DNA of 29,569 nucleotides from an uncultured Prevotella sp. (GCA_905373605.1 CAJPTO010000006.1:1-29569); one strand, 5' to 3'; counted from the stretch's first letter, positions 17,164-25,467 are shown. The notes: generated by a model from the letters alone, not told the origin. A program made the numbers and translations.

Positions 17164-18108
17164 ATGAAAAAAGTTATTTTCACCCTTATTTTGTTCGTTA
17201 TATCGGCAAAATTAGTGGCACAAGAGAGCCAAACGGCTTACAATTTCTTGCGCATTCCCGTCAGTGCGCATGCCGCAGCATTGGGTGGCGACAACATAAC
17301 GCTTATAGAAGACGACGCTTGGTTGATGACCAACAACCCTGCTTTGCTGTCAACAGTTACCGACAAGACGCTTGCTTTGAGCTACATGAACTTCATGCGC
17401 GGCGTCAACATGGCAGGAGCTGCATTCAACAGGGTGATAAAAGAGCGGGCATCGGCCGCACTTTCGGTCAACTATGTGGACTATGGCAAGATGCGATACA
17501 CCACATCCGAGAACCAAGACCTTGGCGAATTTTCCGCCCGCGACATTGCTGTTACGGGTTATTTCTCGTACATGCTCACCGACAAACTTGCTGGTGGCAT
17601 CGCTGCAAAGTTGCTTTCGTCGAGCATCGGGCAGTATCATTCAATTGGTGTTGGTGTAGACTTGGGTCTTAATTACTACGATGCCGACCGTGGCTTGTCG
17701 CTCTCGGCAGTGGCAAAGAACCTTGGCGGGCAGCTCAAGGCCTACGAAGACGACTATGAAGCCATGCCCTTAGACGTGCAGTTGGGTTTCAGTAAAAGCG
17801 TGCAACACACGCCTTTCCGCCTTTCGGCCACGCTGGTTGACCTTAACCACTGGCATTATTCGCTGATGAAGCACTTTGTTTTCGGGCTAGATGTTGATTT
17901 GTCACAGAACATTTGGGTGGGTGCAGGCTACAGTTTGCGTCGCGCCAACGAGATGAAGGTGGGCGATGCCGAGAACGCCAGCAGTCATGGGGCGGGCCTT
18001 TCGCTGGGTGCCGGCCTGCAACTGGAACGCTTTAAGCTCAACTTGGCCTACGGCAAGTATCATGTTTCCAGCTCATCGGTTGTGCTTAACGTGTCGTTGG
18101 CATTGTGA
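17164..18108 (+). CDS. porQ: Type IX secretion system protein PorQ
   Basis: The 314-residue outer-membrane protein starts with a signal peptide (MKKVIFTLILFVISAKLVAQ). The mature start, YNFLRIPVSAHAAALGGDNITLIEDDAWLMTNNPALLS, is characteristic of the PorQ/PorV-like barrel family, and the rest is beta-strand-like, ending LNVSLAL. PorQ is part of the type IX secretion attachment machinery (with PorU, PorV and PorZ in Porphyromonas), which anchors cargo to surface lipopolysaccharide. A cmk gene follows, an arrangement I recall as common in Bacteroidota. The first ATG after the TTG at 17161 is taken as the start. Confidence 0.88.
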   Translation: MKKVIFTLILFVISAKLVAQESQTAYNFLRIPVSAHAAALGGDNITLIEDDAWLMTNNPALLSTVTDKTLALSYMNFMRGVNMAGAAFNRVIKERASAALSVNYVDYGKMRYTTSENQDLGEFSARDIAVTGYFSYMLTDKLAGGIAAKLLSSSIGQYHSIGVGVDLGLNYYDADRGLSLSAVAKNLGGQLKAYEDDYEAMPLDVQLGFSKSVQHTPFRLSATLVDLNHWHYSLMKHFVFGLDVDLSQNIWVGAGYSLRRANEMKVGDAENASSHGAGLSLGAGLQLERFKLNLAYGKYHVSSSSVVLNVSLAL

Positions 18109-18113
18109 TTGTG

Positions 18114-18450
18114 GGGTTTTAGTTTTTGAGTTCATTGGTTTTGAGCTCTTTAGTTTTTGATTTCATTAGTTTTTGAGTTCTTTAGTTTATGAGTTACTGT
18201 GGCTTTAATTTTTTGAGGTTATAAATGAACAGGCGAACGGACCTCAACTCATAAACATAACAGCTCATGAACTGAAAAACTTACCAACTAAAAACTCATA
18301 AACTCAACAATTCATAAACTCAACAACTCACAAACTCAACAGCACATAAACTCAACAACTCATAAACATAACAGCTCATAAACTGAAAAACTTACCAACT
18401 AAAAACTCAACAACTCATAAACTCATAAACTCAACAACTCATAAACGATA
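18114..18450. repeat. Word-repeat tract (AACTCATAAAC) with an internal direct duplication and inverse-related left arm
   Basis: The 348-bp porQ-cmk gap is almost entirely repeats. The left part has TTTTTGAGTTC-type words (18119-18195); the right part has variants of AACTCATAAAC and AACTCAACAA, roughly their reverse complement. A block of about 54 bp beginning AACTCATAAACATAACAGC occurs near 18245 and again near 18356. It stops a few bases before the cmk start. Confidence 0.88.
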
Positions 18451-18456
18451 TACATC

Positions 18457-19152
18457 ATGAAGAAAATAACCATCGCCATCGACGGGCTATCGTCGTGCGG
18501 AAAGAGCACTATGGCCAAGATGTTGGCTAAAGAATTGGGATATATCTATGTAGACACGGGAGCTATGTATCGCGCCGTTACGCTTTTTGCCATGCGAAAC
18601 GGCATGATTATGCCCAACGGAGAAGTGGAACGCAATGCGCTGAAAGCCCGAATGCATGAACTGCAGGTGGAGTTTAAATTGAACCCTGCAACGAATAGGG
18701 CCGAAACCTACCTCAACGGCGAGAACGTTGAGCAAGAGATAAGGGGCATGGAGGTGTCGGCCCACGTGAGTGCCATTGCGGCAATAGACTTTGTTCGCAC
18801 GGCTTTGGTGGCGCAACAACAACGCATGGGCAAGGACAAAGGCATCGTGATGGACGGCCGCGACATTGGTACGGTGGTGTTTCCTGATGCCGAACTCAAG
18901 GTGTTTGTTACGGCTTCGGCCGAGGTTAGGGCGCAACGCCGCTATGATGAACTTGTGGAAAAGGGCATGGAGGCCAACTATGAGGATATTCTTCATAATG
19001 TTCAACAGCGCGATTACATAGATAGTCACCGCGAAGTGAGCCCTTTACGCAAGGCGGATGATGCTATAGAACTGGATAATAGCCACCTTACCATCGACCA
19101 ACAACTGCAATGGCTGTTGGAGAAAGCTAAGCAGAGGAGTGATTTTGAGTAG
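18457..19152 (+). CDS. cmk: Cytidylate (CMP/dCMP) kinase
   Basis: The 231-residue protein has the P-loop GLSSCGKST at 10-18, the substrate loop DTGAMYRAVTLFA, MDGRDIGTVVFPDAELKVFVTAS in the NMP/lid region, and RDYIDSHREVSPLRKADDA near the C-terminus, all diagnostic for bacterial Cmk. It phosphorylates CMP and dCMP with ATP in pyrimidine salvage and lipid precursor supply. It follows porQ at 348 bp, a gap filled by the AACTCATAAAC repeat tract, which probably forms its 5' untranslated region or promoter area; no TAnnTTTG box is obvious there. Confidence 0.95.
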   Translation: MKKITIAIDGLSSCGKSTMAKMLAKELGYIYVDTGAMYRAVTLFAMRNGMIMPNGEVERNALKARMHELQVEFKLNPATNRAETYLNGENVEQEIRGMEVSAHVSAIAAIDFVRTALVAQQQRMGKDKGIVMDGRDIGTVVFPDAELKVFVTASAEVRAQRRYDELVEKGMEANYEDILHNVQQRDYIDSHREVSPLRKADDAIELDNSHLTIDQQLQWLLEKAKQRSDFE

Positions 19153-19197
19153 TTGTTGTCCAAACGGACTGGGTTTGGAGTTACGTTTGGCCATTAG

Positions 19198-19298
19198 TAT
19201 ACGCCAGTTCGGGACAAGGAGCAACTCCTTTTGCGAAATATTTTGTCGCGATGAGGGGTAGTTGTCACAATGACTGTTTCTTATCCCGAACAGGCGTA
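19198..19298. repeat. Inverted-repeat element (about 100 bp), related to a copy at 29423
   Basis: TACGCCAGTTCGGGACAAG (19200-19218) is the imperfect inverse of 19280-19298, whose reverse complement reads TACGCCTGTTCGGGATAAG (two mismatches). The left arm and about 40 bp beyond it recur at 29423. No coding capacity. It could be a miniature transposable element or a structured RNA. Confidence 0.75.
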
Positions 19299-19309
19299 AG
19301 TATGTAAGT

Positions 19310-19662
19310 AGGTGTCGACTTTACAGCATCAACTTTGCTGTCTATGAAATATTTCTCTCTCTATGTTTATGCATAAGGTATTTGTTGGCCTTACCTCTCT
19401 CGCGCAGGAGGTGGGTTGTATCGCTCAATAAGTAAAATTTTCGGTGCGTTTTTTAACATTATGGCTGCCTTCGCGCTCCGTATTTCGCCCCTCGGCCGCA
19501 AATAATTCATTCTCGCATGGGGTTGTTGCAGGTGAGAGAGCGGCGAGTGTTGGCGTCTGGCACGCCTTTTTGCCACTTTTACCCGTCTTTTGGTACAAAA
19601 CATGTGCTAAGTGCCGCATTTAGCCTTGCTTTTTGCATGAAAAAGCATGGCTTTTAGATAGA
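19310..19662. other. Gene-free stretch
   Basis: Between cmk and the tandem repeat at 19663 no credible gene is seen. Minus-strand frames of 60-70 codons here are arginine-rich and lack domain character. The sequence is of mixed composition; no known RNA was recognised. Confidence 0.5.
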
Positions 19663-19721
19663 GTTTGCCTTGCTAACTGATGCAGTTTGCCTTGCTAAGT
19701 GATGCACTTTGCTAGTTGATG
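19663..19721. repeat. 22-bp tandem repeat, two copies plus a partial
   Basis: Units at 19663-19684 and 19685-19706 read GTTTGCCTTGCTAA, then C or G, then TGATGCA. A third, shortened copy (CTTTGCTAGTTGATG) follows. Related words occur near 5007 and 19906. Confidence 0.8.
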
Positions 19722-20013
19722 AACGAAAACGGCATTGTTACCGACGGATAATGGTGTGTTGAATGCTATGAATTAGGTGGAAAACTAGGCCAAAACACAG
19801 ACCTAAAAACTCGCATCGGCGACAATCTAGAGAAGCAAACCGATGCAAAAAGCACCATTTTAGTTCCGTGGTTTACTCAAAAGTGATTTAAGAAATAAGG
19901 GAAGTGATGCATTTTGCTGGCTAGAAGGCCAAGAAAAATGCTAGAATGGCGTGTCGAAAAAGATAGATTTGTAAAATAAAAAAGAAGAAAGTTGGCACTT
20001 CGTGGAAATTAAT
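19722..20013. other. Gene-free AT-rich stretch downstream of the minus-strand gene at 20014
   Basis: No gene, terminator or promoter is clearly visible. It includes a further copy of the AGTGATGCATTTTGCT word near 19901. Confidence 0.45.
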
Positions 20014-20454
20014 TTAGCAAGCCGTTGGTGCATGCTTTGCCAGAAAGACATGCTTCTTTTCTTCCACCCGGCTGCTTGGCAACGGCATGTTGGACGTGTG
20101 TTGTTCCAGCTCGATGTTCAGCTCCGTTTGGCCGTTAAGGGGTATGATGGCGGTCTTCATGCCTAGGTACGACACCTGCAATTGTGCGTTGGCGGGTACC
20201 TTTGTCAGTTCAAACTTGCCGTAACCGTCTGTTTGTGCCACCATGCCATCTGGCAACACGCGCACCAAAGCTCCCACAAGGGTCTCTTTGTCTGCGCCTA
20301 TCACGAAGCCCCTTACGGTAATGCCTTGGCCTTGGGCCATGATAACTTGCGGTTGAAAAACACTGGGAACGAAGCCCAATGCAGTTACCAAGAGCAAGCC
20401 TGCGAGCGCATTACGCGAAAAAATATGGGACAGAATTCTTGAATAACACTTCAT
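20014..20454 (-). CDS. Secreted carboxypeptidase-regulatory-like domain protein, probably a 5' fragment of a SusC-type gene
   Basis: The 146-residue protein has a signal peptide (LAGLLLVTALGFVPSVFQPQVIMAQ) and one CarboxypepD_reg-like beta-sandwich: GITVRGFVIGADKETLVGALVRVLPD, then TDGYGKFELTKVPANAQLQVSYLGMKT, then NGQTELNIELEQHTSNM. This is how SusC-family receptors start, but instead of passing into a VVVTGYG linker and TonB plug, the frame ends in PLPSSRVEEKKHVFLAKHAPTAC. It may be the broken 5' end of a receptor gene, or a small stand-alone domain protein. The remnant at 942-3307 lacks exactly this domain, though nothing here proves they were one gene. No promoter box recognised. Confidence 0.7.
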   Translation of the reverse strand: MKCYSRILSHIFSRNALAGLLLVTALGFVPSVFQPQVIMAQGQGITVRGFVIGADKETLVGALVRVLPDGMVAQTDGYGKFELTKVPANAQLQVSYLGMKTAIIPLNGQTELNIELEQHTSNMPLPSSRVEEKKHVFLAKHAPTAC

Positions 20455-20667
20455 CTTAATGATACTTCTGGTTTATTTTATGAGTATTTAAACGTATGCG
20501 GGACAACAGTTTGCCCCCTTAACCCTGTCTCGGGTTGATGTTTTGCCTTGAATTTGGGGTTGACAACCACGGTCAAGCGTGCTTGTTGCCGTGGCTGGGT
20601 TGATGTTTTTTTCCTTGTAATGTGGGTTTGTTCGCCTGCTAATGCGGGCTTTTGCCTTGTGGCCGCG

Positions 20668-21372
20668 TTATCCTTTGCGTAAGAACTGTTTACGTTCCTC
20701 TGGCGAAAACTTCTCAATGGCATAACGCAACATGGTTCGGGGCATCTCCAAGCGATTCTGTTCCAAAAAGCTTCGCAGCCTTTGTTCATCGCGTTTGCCT
20801 GCTTCGCGCAACATCCAGCCTATGGCTTTGTGCATCAGGTCGTGCTTATGGTGCAGCATTTTCTCGGCCAAGGCGAAGGTATCATCCAGTTGACCTTGCC
20901 TGATGAAGGCGAATGTGCACACCATAGCGATGCGGTTTTCCCACAGCAGTGGGCTTTCGGCCAGGCTATAAAGCGTTTGGCGAGGCTTGTCGAGCAAGTA
21001 GGTGCCGAGGATTTCCCACGCCGCAAGGTCCACAAGGTCCCAATTGTTGATGTACTGGGTATGCTGTAGGTAAAAGTGCACAATGCTTTCGCGCGTGGCT
21101 TCATCGCCTTTGCTAAACTGGATGGTGAGTATGAAGAGGGCACACAGCCGCACTTCGTGCCACTCAGAAGTGATGAGCAGCTGCAAACACTCCATGTCGG
21201 CCTTGGCATGTGCCTTTGCCACGCGGCGTGTTTGCGGCACAACAACGCCCAAAAAGCGGTCGTTCTCGCCATATTCGCCCTTGCCGGTCTTGAAAAAACG
21301 GCTCAAATGCGCCGCCTTCTCTTCGCTTCCAAGGGCTTTCAGCTCCTTAATGATGGTCTGTGCTTTGTTCAT
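20668..21372 (-). CDS. DNA alkylation repair protein (AlkD-like HEAT-repeat family)
   Basis: The ATG at 21372 (MNKAQTIIKELKALGSEEKAAHLSRFFKTGKGEYGENDRFLGV) gives 234 residues and lies about 34 bases after a near-perfect promoter; an upstream in-frame ATG at 21414 would fall inside that promoter and is rejected. The protein is made of helical HEAT-like repeats and contains FKTGKGEYGENDRFLGVVVPQTR, EWHEVRLCALFIL, YINNWDLVDLAAWEILG and KHDLMHKAIGWMLREAGKRD, all typical of AlkD-type glycosylases, including the WDLVD acidic site and the Trp/Arg-containing C-terminal helices. These enzymes excise alkylated bases without base flipping. Activity on a particular lesion is not predictable here. The 20455-20667 gap upstream of its 3' end has a GGGTTGATGTTTT word twice (20532, 20597). 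Confidence 0.87.
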   Translation of the reverse strand: MNKAQTIIKELKALGSEEKAAHLSRFFKTGKGEYGENDRFLGVVVPQTRRVAKAHAKADMECLQLLITSEWHEVRLCALFILTIQFSKGDEATRESIVHFYLQHTQYINNWDLVDLAAWEILGTYLLDKPRQTLYSLAESPLLWENRIAMVCTFAFIRQGQLDDTFALAEKMLHHKHDLMHKAIGWMLREAGKRDEQRLRSFLEQNRLEMPRTMLRYAIEKFSPEERKQFLRKG

Positions 21373-21411
21373 CGTGCGTGGATTTTTACTCCCTAATTTA
21401 TAAATATTCCG

Positions 21412-21443
21412 CAAAGTTAATGCATAAAAGGCTAATTTACAAA
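21412..21443 (-). promoter_or_regulatory. Strong Bacteroidota promoter for the alkylation repair gene
   Basis: On the minus strand: TTTG (21443-21440), exactly 20 bases, then TAACTTTG (21419-21412). Both boxes match consensus. The start would be near 21405. Confidence 0.8.
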
Positions 21444-21644
21444 CATTTCATTCTATTTTCTTACAGAATGAAGACAAAAACAGATAATTTCCTATACAGA
21501 GGTTATGTTTTTCACAGAAAAATTTACTTGCAGTTATGTTTTTCGCCCATGTGATTGTTGTTTCTTCTTGGTTTTTGTTTGCATAGCAACGTGCCAACAG
21601 CGTTAAACTTAGGTGGCATGCCTCTCCGTCTGCCGTTTTTTAAC

Positions 21645-21652
21645 TACCTTTG
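21645..21652 (+). promoter_or_regulatory. Predicted -7 box almost touching the mnmA start codon
   Basis: TACCTTTG matches TAnnTTTG and ends four bases before the ATG at 21657, implying a leaderless or nearly leaderless transcript if used. No -33 TTTG at normal spacing is visible. Confidence 0.5.
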
Positions 21653-21656
21653 CACC

Positions 21657-22733
21657 ATGAACATCGAAGAATTGAAGGGAAAGAAGATTGCCGTGCTGCT
21701 CTCGGGAGGGGTGGATAGCTCGGTGGTGGTGTACGAGTTTAACCGGCTTGGACTGCATCCTGATTGTTTTTACATAAAGATTGGCCCCGAAGAGAACGAG
21801 GAATGGGACTGCTCTTCGGAAGAAGACCTCGAAATGGCAACTGCCGTGACACGCCGATATGGCTGTAAGCTGGAGGTGGTGGATTGCCATAAGGAGTATT
21901 GGGAGCAGGTTACACGCTACACGATGGACAAGGTGAAGGCGGGATTTACACCCAATCCCGACGTGATGTGCAACAGGCTGATTAAGTTTGGTGCTTTTCA
22001 TGAGAAGTGCGGGCACGAATACGACCTCATCGCAACGGGACATTACGCCCAAACAGAATGGATTGACGGCAGGAAATGGCTGGTTACAAGTCCCGACCCT
22101 GTGAAAGACCAAACCGATTTTCTTGCGCAAATATACGATTGGCAGCTGCAAAAAGCCGTCTTCCCAATAGGGCATTACCAGAAAGGGGAGGTGCGAGAGA
22201 TTGCCGAACGCGAACACCTTATCAATGCCAAACGTAAGGATAGCCAGGGCATTTGCTTTCTGGGCAAGATTAATTACAACGATTATATCCGCCGCTTTCT
22301 AGGCGAAAACCCAGGCGAGGTGCTGGAACTTGAAACGGAAAAGAAGATTGGCATGCACCGCGGATTGTGGTTTCATACCATCGGACAGCGTCACGGACTG
22401 GGCTTTGGAGGCGGTCCTTGGTACGCAGTTAAAAAGGATGTGGCGCGCAATGTGCTCTTCGTAAGCAAGGGATACGAGCCTGCCACGGCTTATAAGAAAG
22501 ATTTTGAGGTGCAAGACTTGCATCTGCTTACGGCCCCACTAGACTCGCTCGACATTACATTTAAGATTAGGCACACGCCCGAATACCATTGCGCACGGCT
22601 CGAACCCTTGCCTAATGGCGGCTACATCGTGCACGCCGAAAAGCCGATGCAAGGCGTTGCGCCCGGACAATTCTGCGTTATCTACGACAAGGAACACCAT
22701 CGCTGCTTTGGTTCGGCAGAGATAGCATGGTGA
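21657..22733 (+). CDS. mnmA: tRNA-specific 2-thiouridylase
   Basis: The 358-residue enzyme thiolates U34 of Lys, Glu and Gln tRNAs, using sulphur relayed from a cysteine desulphurase. It has the PP-loop SGGVDSS at 16-22, the first catalytic cysteine in NPDVMCNRLIKF (Cys105), the second in RKDSQGICFLGKI (Cys200), and the conserved GQRHGLGFGGGPWYAVKKD and PEYHCARLEPL/GVAPGQFCVIYD beta-barrel segments. The ATG at 21657 begins the canonical N-terminus (MNIEELKGKKIAVLLSGG). An upstream in-frame ATG at 21555 would add 34 residues of non-conserved sequence spanning the putative promoter and is rejected. Confidence 0.94.
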   Translation: MNIEELKGKKIAVLLSGGVDSSVVVYEFNRLGLHPDCFYIKIGPEENEEWDCSSEEDLEMATAVTRRYGCKLEVVDCHKEYWEQVTRYTMDKVKAGFTPNPDVMCNRLIKFGAFHEKCGHEYDLIATGHYAQTEWIDGRKWLVTSPDPVKDQTDFLAQIYDWQLQKAVFPIGHYQKGEVREIAEREHLINAKRKDSQGICFLGKINYNDYIRRFLGENPGEVLELETEKKIGMHRGLWFHTIGQRHGLGFGGGPWYAVKKDVARNVLFVSKGYEPATAYKKDFEVQDLHLLTAPLDSLDITFKIRHTPEYHCARLEPLPNGGYIVHAEKPMQGVAPGQFCVIYDKEHHRCFGSAEIAW

Positions 22734-22774
22734 GGGCGTGAGGAGTTAAGCCTAATCCCTTCGTCTTCTTGACA

Positions 22775-23180
22775 TAAATACATGTTCTTTTGACAGAAGA
22801 ACATGTTTTTTGATAGAAGAACATAAGGAACATATAAACTAGTTGACTAGTTAACAAGTTGATAAGTTAATGAAGTTGGCTCCTTTTGACAGAAGAACAT
22901 AAGGAACATATTAAGGAGTTGACTAGTTAACGAGCTGATAAGTTAATGAAGTTGGCTAGTTAACGAACAGACTAGCCAATGAGTTGACAAGTGAATGGGT
23001 TGAATAGTTAACGAGCTGACTAGTTAATGAGGTGACAAGTTGGTGGGCGTTAGCCATTTTTTCACTTTTCACTTTTTCACCTTTACACGGCGTTAGCCAT
23101 TTTTTTCACCCCTTCACCTTTTCACCCTTCCCATCTTTTCCCCCTTTCACCTTTTCACTTTTTCACCTTTATAAGCCTTT
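22775..23180. repeat. Composite word-repeat tract, inverted partner of 25454-25938
   Basis: In order on the + strand: words of the TTTTGACAGAAGAACAT type with AAGGAACAT (about 22775-22916), then GTTAAC/GTTGAC/AGTTGACAAG words (about 22838-23045), then GGCGTTAGCCATTTTTTCACC and many TTTTCACCTTT words up to 23180. The same three blocks occur in reverse-complement order at 25454-25938. It abuts the rsgA stop codon. Confidence 0.85.
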
Positions 23181-23186
23181 TCACCC

Positions 23187-24119
23187 TTAATACGCCTCTC
23201 GATATTTGCTTTCGTCTTTATCCTCGAGCATACTCAGGTACGATTGGTAGCGGCTTTGCGCGATGTAATGGTCGTTAAGGGCCTGCAAAACGGCGCATCC
23301 AGGCTCGTGGGTGTGCGTGCAATTGTTGAAGCGACACCCCTTCGAAAAGGCGAATATCTCCTTAAAATAACTGCTTAGCTCGGTGCGTTCGATGTCAAAC
23401 GTGCCAAAACCCTTAATGCCGGGCGTGTCGATAACCCATCCGCCCTCGGGCAATTCAAGCATCTCGCTGAACGTTGTGGTGTGCATGCCCGCATTGTGCG
23501 CGTTGGAAATGGCGGCCGTTCGTAGGTTGGCCGTGGGCAAAAGGCGGTTGATGAGGGTGCTCTTCCCCACCCCACTGTTGCCGCTGAGCAACGAGATGCG
23601 CCCCTTTAGCAAGGCGCGCACCTCGTCGACACCAGCTCCCGTCTCGGCAGAAACGGCCAAACAGCGATAGCCCACCGTGCCATAGAGGGCCATAACCATC
23701 TCCTGATAGCGCATCTCTTCGGCATCCAGCAGGTCGGTTTTGTTGAAAACCAACACCACGGGTATGCGATAAGCCTCGGCCGAGGCCAAGAAGCGGTCGA
23801 TGAACGTGGTGGATGTCTGCGGACGGTTAACGGTCACGATGAGCAAAGCCTGGTCGATGTTGGCCGCAAGGATGTGACTTTGCTTGGAGAGGTTAGACGA
23901 TTTGCGGATGATATAGTTCTTGCGGTCGTCGATTGCGGCGATAAAGGCCGTGCCTTCTTGGTTGGTAACCAGCTCAACGCGGTCGCCAACAGCCACAGGC
24001 GATGTGCTGCGTATACCCTTAAGCCTGAAGTTGCCCTTTATCTTGCTGTCTATGATGCGGCCTTCATCGGTTTTCACCGTGTACCAGCTGCCTGTGTTCT
24101 TAATAACCAGTCCGTGCAT
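23187..24119 (-). CDS. rsgA: Ribosome small-subunit-dependent GTPase A
   Basis: The 310-residue protein shows the circularly permuted GTPase order of RsgA: NKTD (G4) at 126-129 precedes GNSGVGKST (G1) at 180-188 and DTPG (G3) at 231-234. An N-terminal OB-fold (about 1-70) and a C-terminal zinc site (Cys262, Cys267, His269, Cys275) complete the family layout. RsgA helps mature the 30S subunit. It starts 22 bp after frr on the same strand, giving a translation-related operon. Its TAA stop is followed at once by GGGTGAAAAGG words of the flanking repeat tract. Confidence 0.95.
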   Translation of the reverse strand: MHGLVIKNTGSWYTVKTDEGRIIDSKIKGNFRLKGIRSTSPVAVGDRVELVTNQEGTAFIAAIDDRKNYIIRKSSNLSKQSHILAANIDQALLIVTVNRPQTSTTFIDRFLASAEAYRIPVVLVFNKTDLLDAEEMRYQEMVMALYGTVGYRCLAVSAETGAGVDEVRALLKGRISLLSGNSGVGKSTLINRLLPTANLRTAAISNAHNAGMHTTTFSEMLELPEGGWVIDTPGIKGFGTFDIERTELSSYFKEIFAFSKGCRFNNCTHTHEPGCAVLQALNDHYIAQSRYQSYLSMLEDKDESKYREAY

Positions 24120-24141
24120 GATTTGTGTTATGGTGCGTGTT

Positions 24142-24702
24142 TTACACCGTCATTATCTCCTTGTTCTTGGCCTCGAGCAGCTCGTCAATCTTCTTGATGA
24201 ACTTGTCGTGCAGTTTTTGCAGTTTCTCTTCGGCATCTTTCTCGTTGTCTTCCGACAGCCCGTCCTTAATGGCCTTCTTCAGCTTGTCCTTAATTTCTGC
24301 CCTCACGTTTCGCACTTCGATTTTAGTTTTCTCGCCAATCTTGTTGCATTGTTTGGTCAGTTCGCGGCGGCGTTCTTCGGTGGGTTGGGGTATGCCTAGC
24401 CGTATCACCTCGCCATTGTTTTCGGGTGTGATGCCCACATCGCTGTCCATGATGGCCTTTTCAATGTCTCGGATGGCCTTTTTGTCAAAAGGCTTGATGG
24501 CTATGGTGCGTGCATCGGGTGCCGAAACGTTGGCCACTTGGTTCAAAGGCACGGTCATACCATACGATTCCACACGCACGCCATCGAGAATGGCCACGTT
24601 GGCGCGGCCTGCGCGAACGCGCGACAGCTGCTCGTCCAGATACATCGCCGCCATCTCCATGCGGTCTTGCGCATCTTGCAATGCTTCCTTTACGTCTATC
24701 AT
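24142..24702 (-). CDS. frr: Ribosome recycling factor
   Basis: The 186-residue protein is of standard length and shows the RRF triple-helix bundle and hinge: SRVRAGRANVAILDGVRVESYGMTVPLNQVANVSAPDARTI at the N-terminal half and NNGEVIRLGIPQPTEERRRELTKQCNK, then VRNVRAEIKDKLKKA and the SEDNEKDAEEKLQKLHDKFIKKID C-terminal helix. With EF-G it splits post-termination ribosomes. It leads an operon with rsgA on the minus strand and has a consensus promoter 29 bases upstream. Confidence 0.97.
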   Translation of the reverse strand: MIDVKEALQDAQDRMEMAAMYLDEQLSRVRAGRANVAILDGVRVESYGMTVPLNQVANVSAPDARTIAIKPFDKKAIRDIEKAIMDSDVGITPENNGEVIRLGIPQPTEERRRELTKQCNKIGEKTKIEVRNVRAEIKDKLKKAIKDGLSEDNEKDAEEKLQKLHDKFIKKIDELLEAKNKEIMTV

Positions 24703-24730
24703 AACATTTGTTGTTTATTGTTTTAATGCA

Positions 24731-24762
24731 CAAATTTAGAGAATTATTGCCAATAACCCAAA
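24731..24762 (-). promoter_or_regulatory. Consensus Bacteroidota promoter for frr-rsgA
   Basis: On the minus strand: TTTG (24762-24759), 20 bases, TAAATTTG (24738-24731). The start would lie near 24725, about 22 bases before the frr ATG. Confidence 0.8.
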
Positions 24763-24885
24763 TTGTTTGGTGCAAAAAAAACAGCTTGAGCGGTGTTTTT
24801 ATTGTCGTGGACGATGTTTTCCGCGCGCGCGTACAATATATATAGGGCACCAACGTTAGAAAGACGAACACAAACACCACAGCAA

Positions 24886-25467
24886 ATGAATTATCAAGCC
24901 ATCATCAACAAATATTATCCCCACGAAGACGACTTGCGCCACACGCTGCTTACCCACAGCCGATGCGTGGCCAACCTGGCATTGGCCTTGGCCAAAAAGC
25001 ACCCAGAACTGCATCTCGACTTGCCTTTCATCGAAGAAGCGGCCATGCTTCACGACATCGGCATCGTGCGTTGCGATGCTCCATCCATATATTGTCACGG
25101 CTCAGAACCCTACATCACCCACGGACGGCTGGGGGCTGAGATGCTTCGCGCCGAAGGATTGCCGCGCCATGCACGCGTGTGCGAACGCCATACGGGTGCG
25201 GGTATCACGCGGAAGGCCATCGAGCAGCAGCAACTACCACTTCCTCCGCAAGACTTTCTGCCCGAAACGCAGGAAGAACAGCTGATTTGCTATGCCGACA
25301 AGTTTTTCAGCAAAACAAAACTAGACCGACAAAAGACGGTGGAACAGGCCGAAAAAAGCCTTGCCAAATTCGGCGAAGACGGCCTCGAGCGATTTCGCAC
25401 ATGGGTAAAAAGGTTTGGTGAGCCGCCAACTGTGGTGCAAGGGAACAGCGCAAAGGTGAAAGAATAG
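24886..25467 (+). CDS. HD-domain phosphohydrolase
   Basis: Starting at the ATG at 24886 (MNYQAIINKYYPHEDDLRHTLLTHSRCVAN), this 193-residue protein has the HD metal motif: His of LLTHSRCVA, HD in EEAAMLHDIGIVRC, and downstream histidines in YITHGRLGAEMLRAEG and VCERHTGAG. The C-terminal ICYADKFFSKTKL supplies the last aspartate. Such proteins hydrolyse nucleotides or phosphate esters; the substrate is unknown. The last residues (AKVKE) and the TAG stop are written by the first half-unit of a 53-bp repeat array, so the original C-terminus may have been replaced. An in-frame ATG at 24793 is rejected because the extra residues span non-conserved promoter-like sequence. Confidence 0.87.
   Translation: MNYQAIINKYYPHEDDLRHTLLTHSRCVANLALALAKKHPELHLDLPFIEEAAMLHDIGIVRCDAPSIYCHGSEPYITHGRLGAEMLRAEGLPRHARVCERHTGAGITRKAIEQQQLPLPPQDFLPETQEEQLICYADKFFSKTKLDRQKTVEQAEKSLAKFGEDGLERFRTWVKRFGEPPTVVQGNSAKVKE

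Noticed and set aside
18487..19029. 180-codon minus-strand frame opposite cmk
   Set aside because: cmk on the other strand has all diagnostic motifs; this is its shadow.
21555..21656. Upstream in-frame start extending MnmA by 34 residues
   Set aside because: The extension spans the likely promoter and is not like MnmA N-termini; ATG at 21657 begins the canonical sequence.
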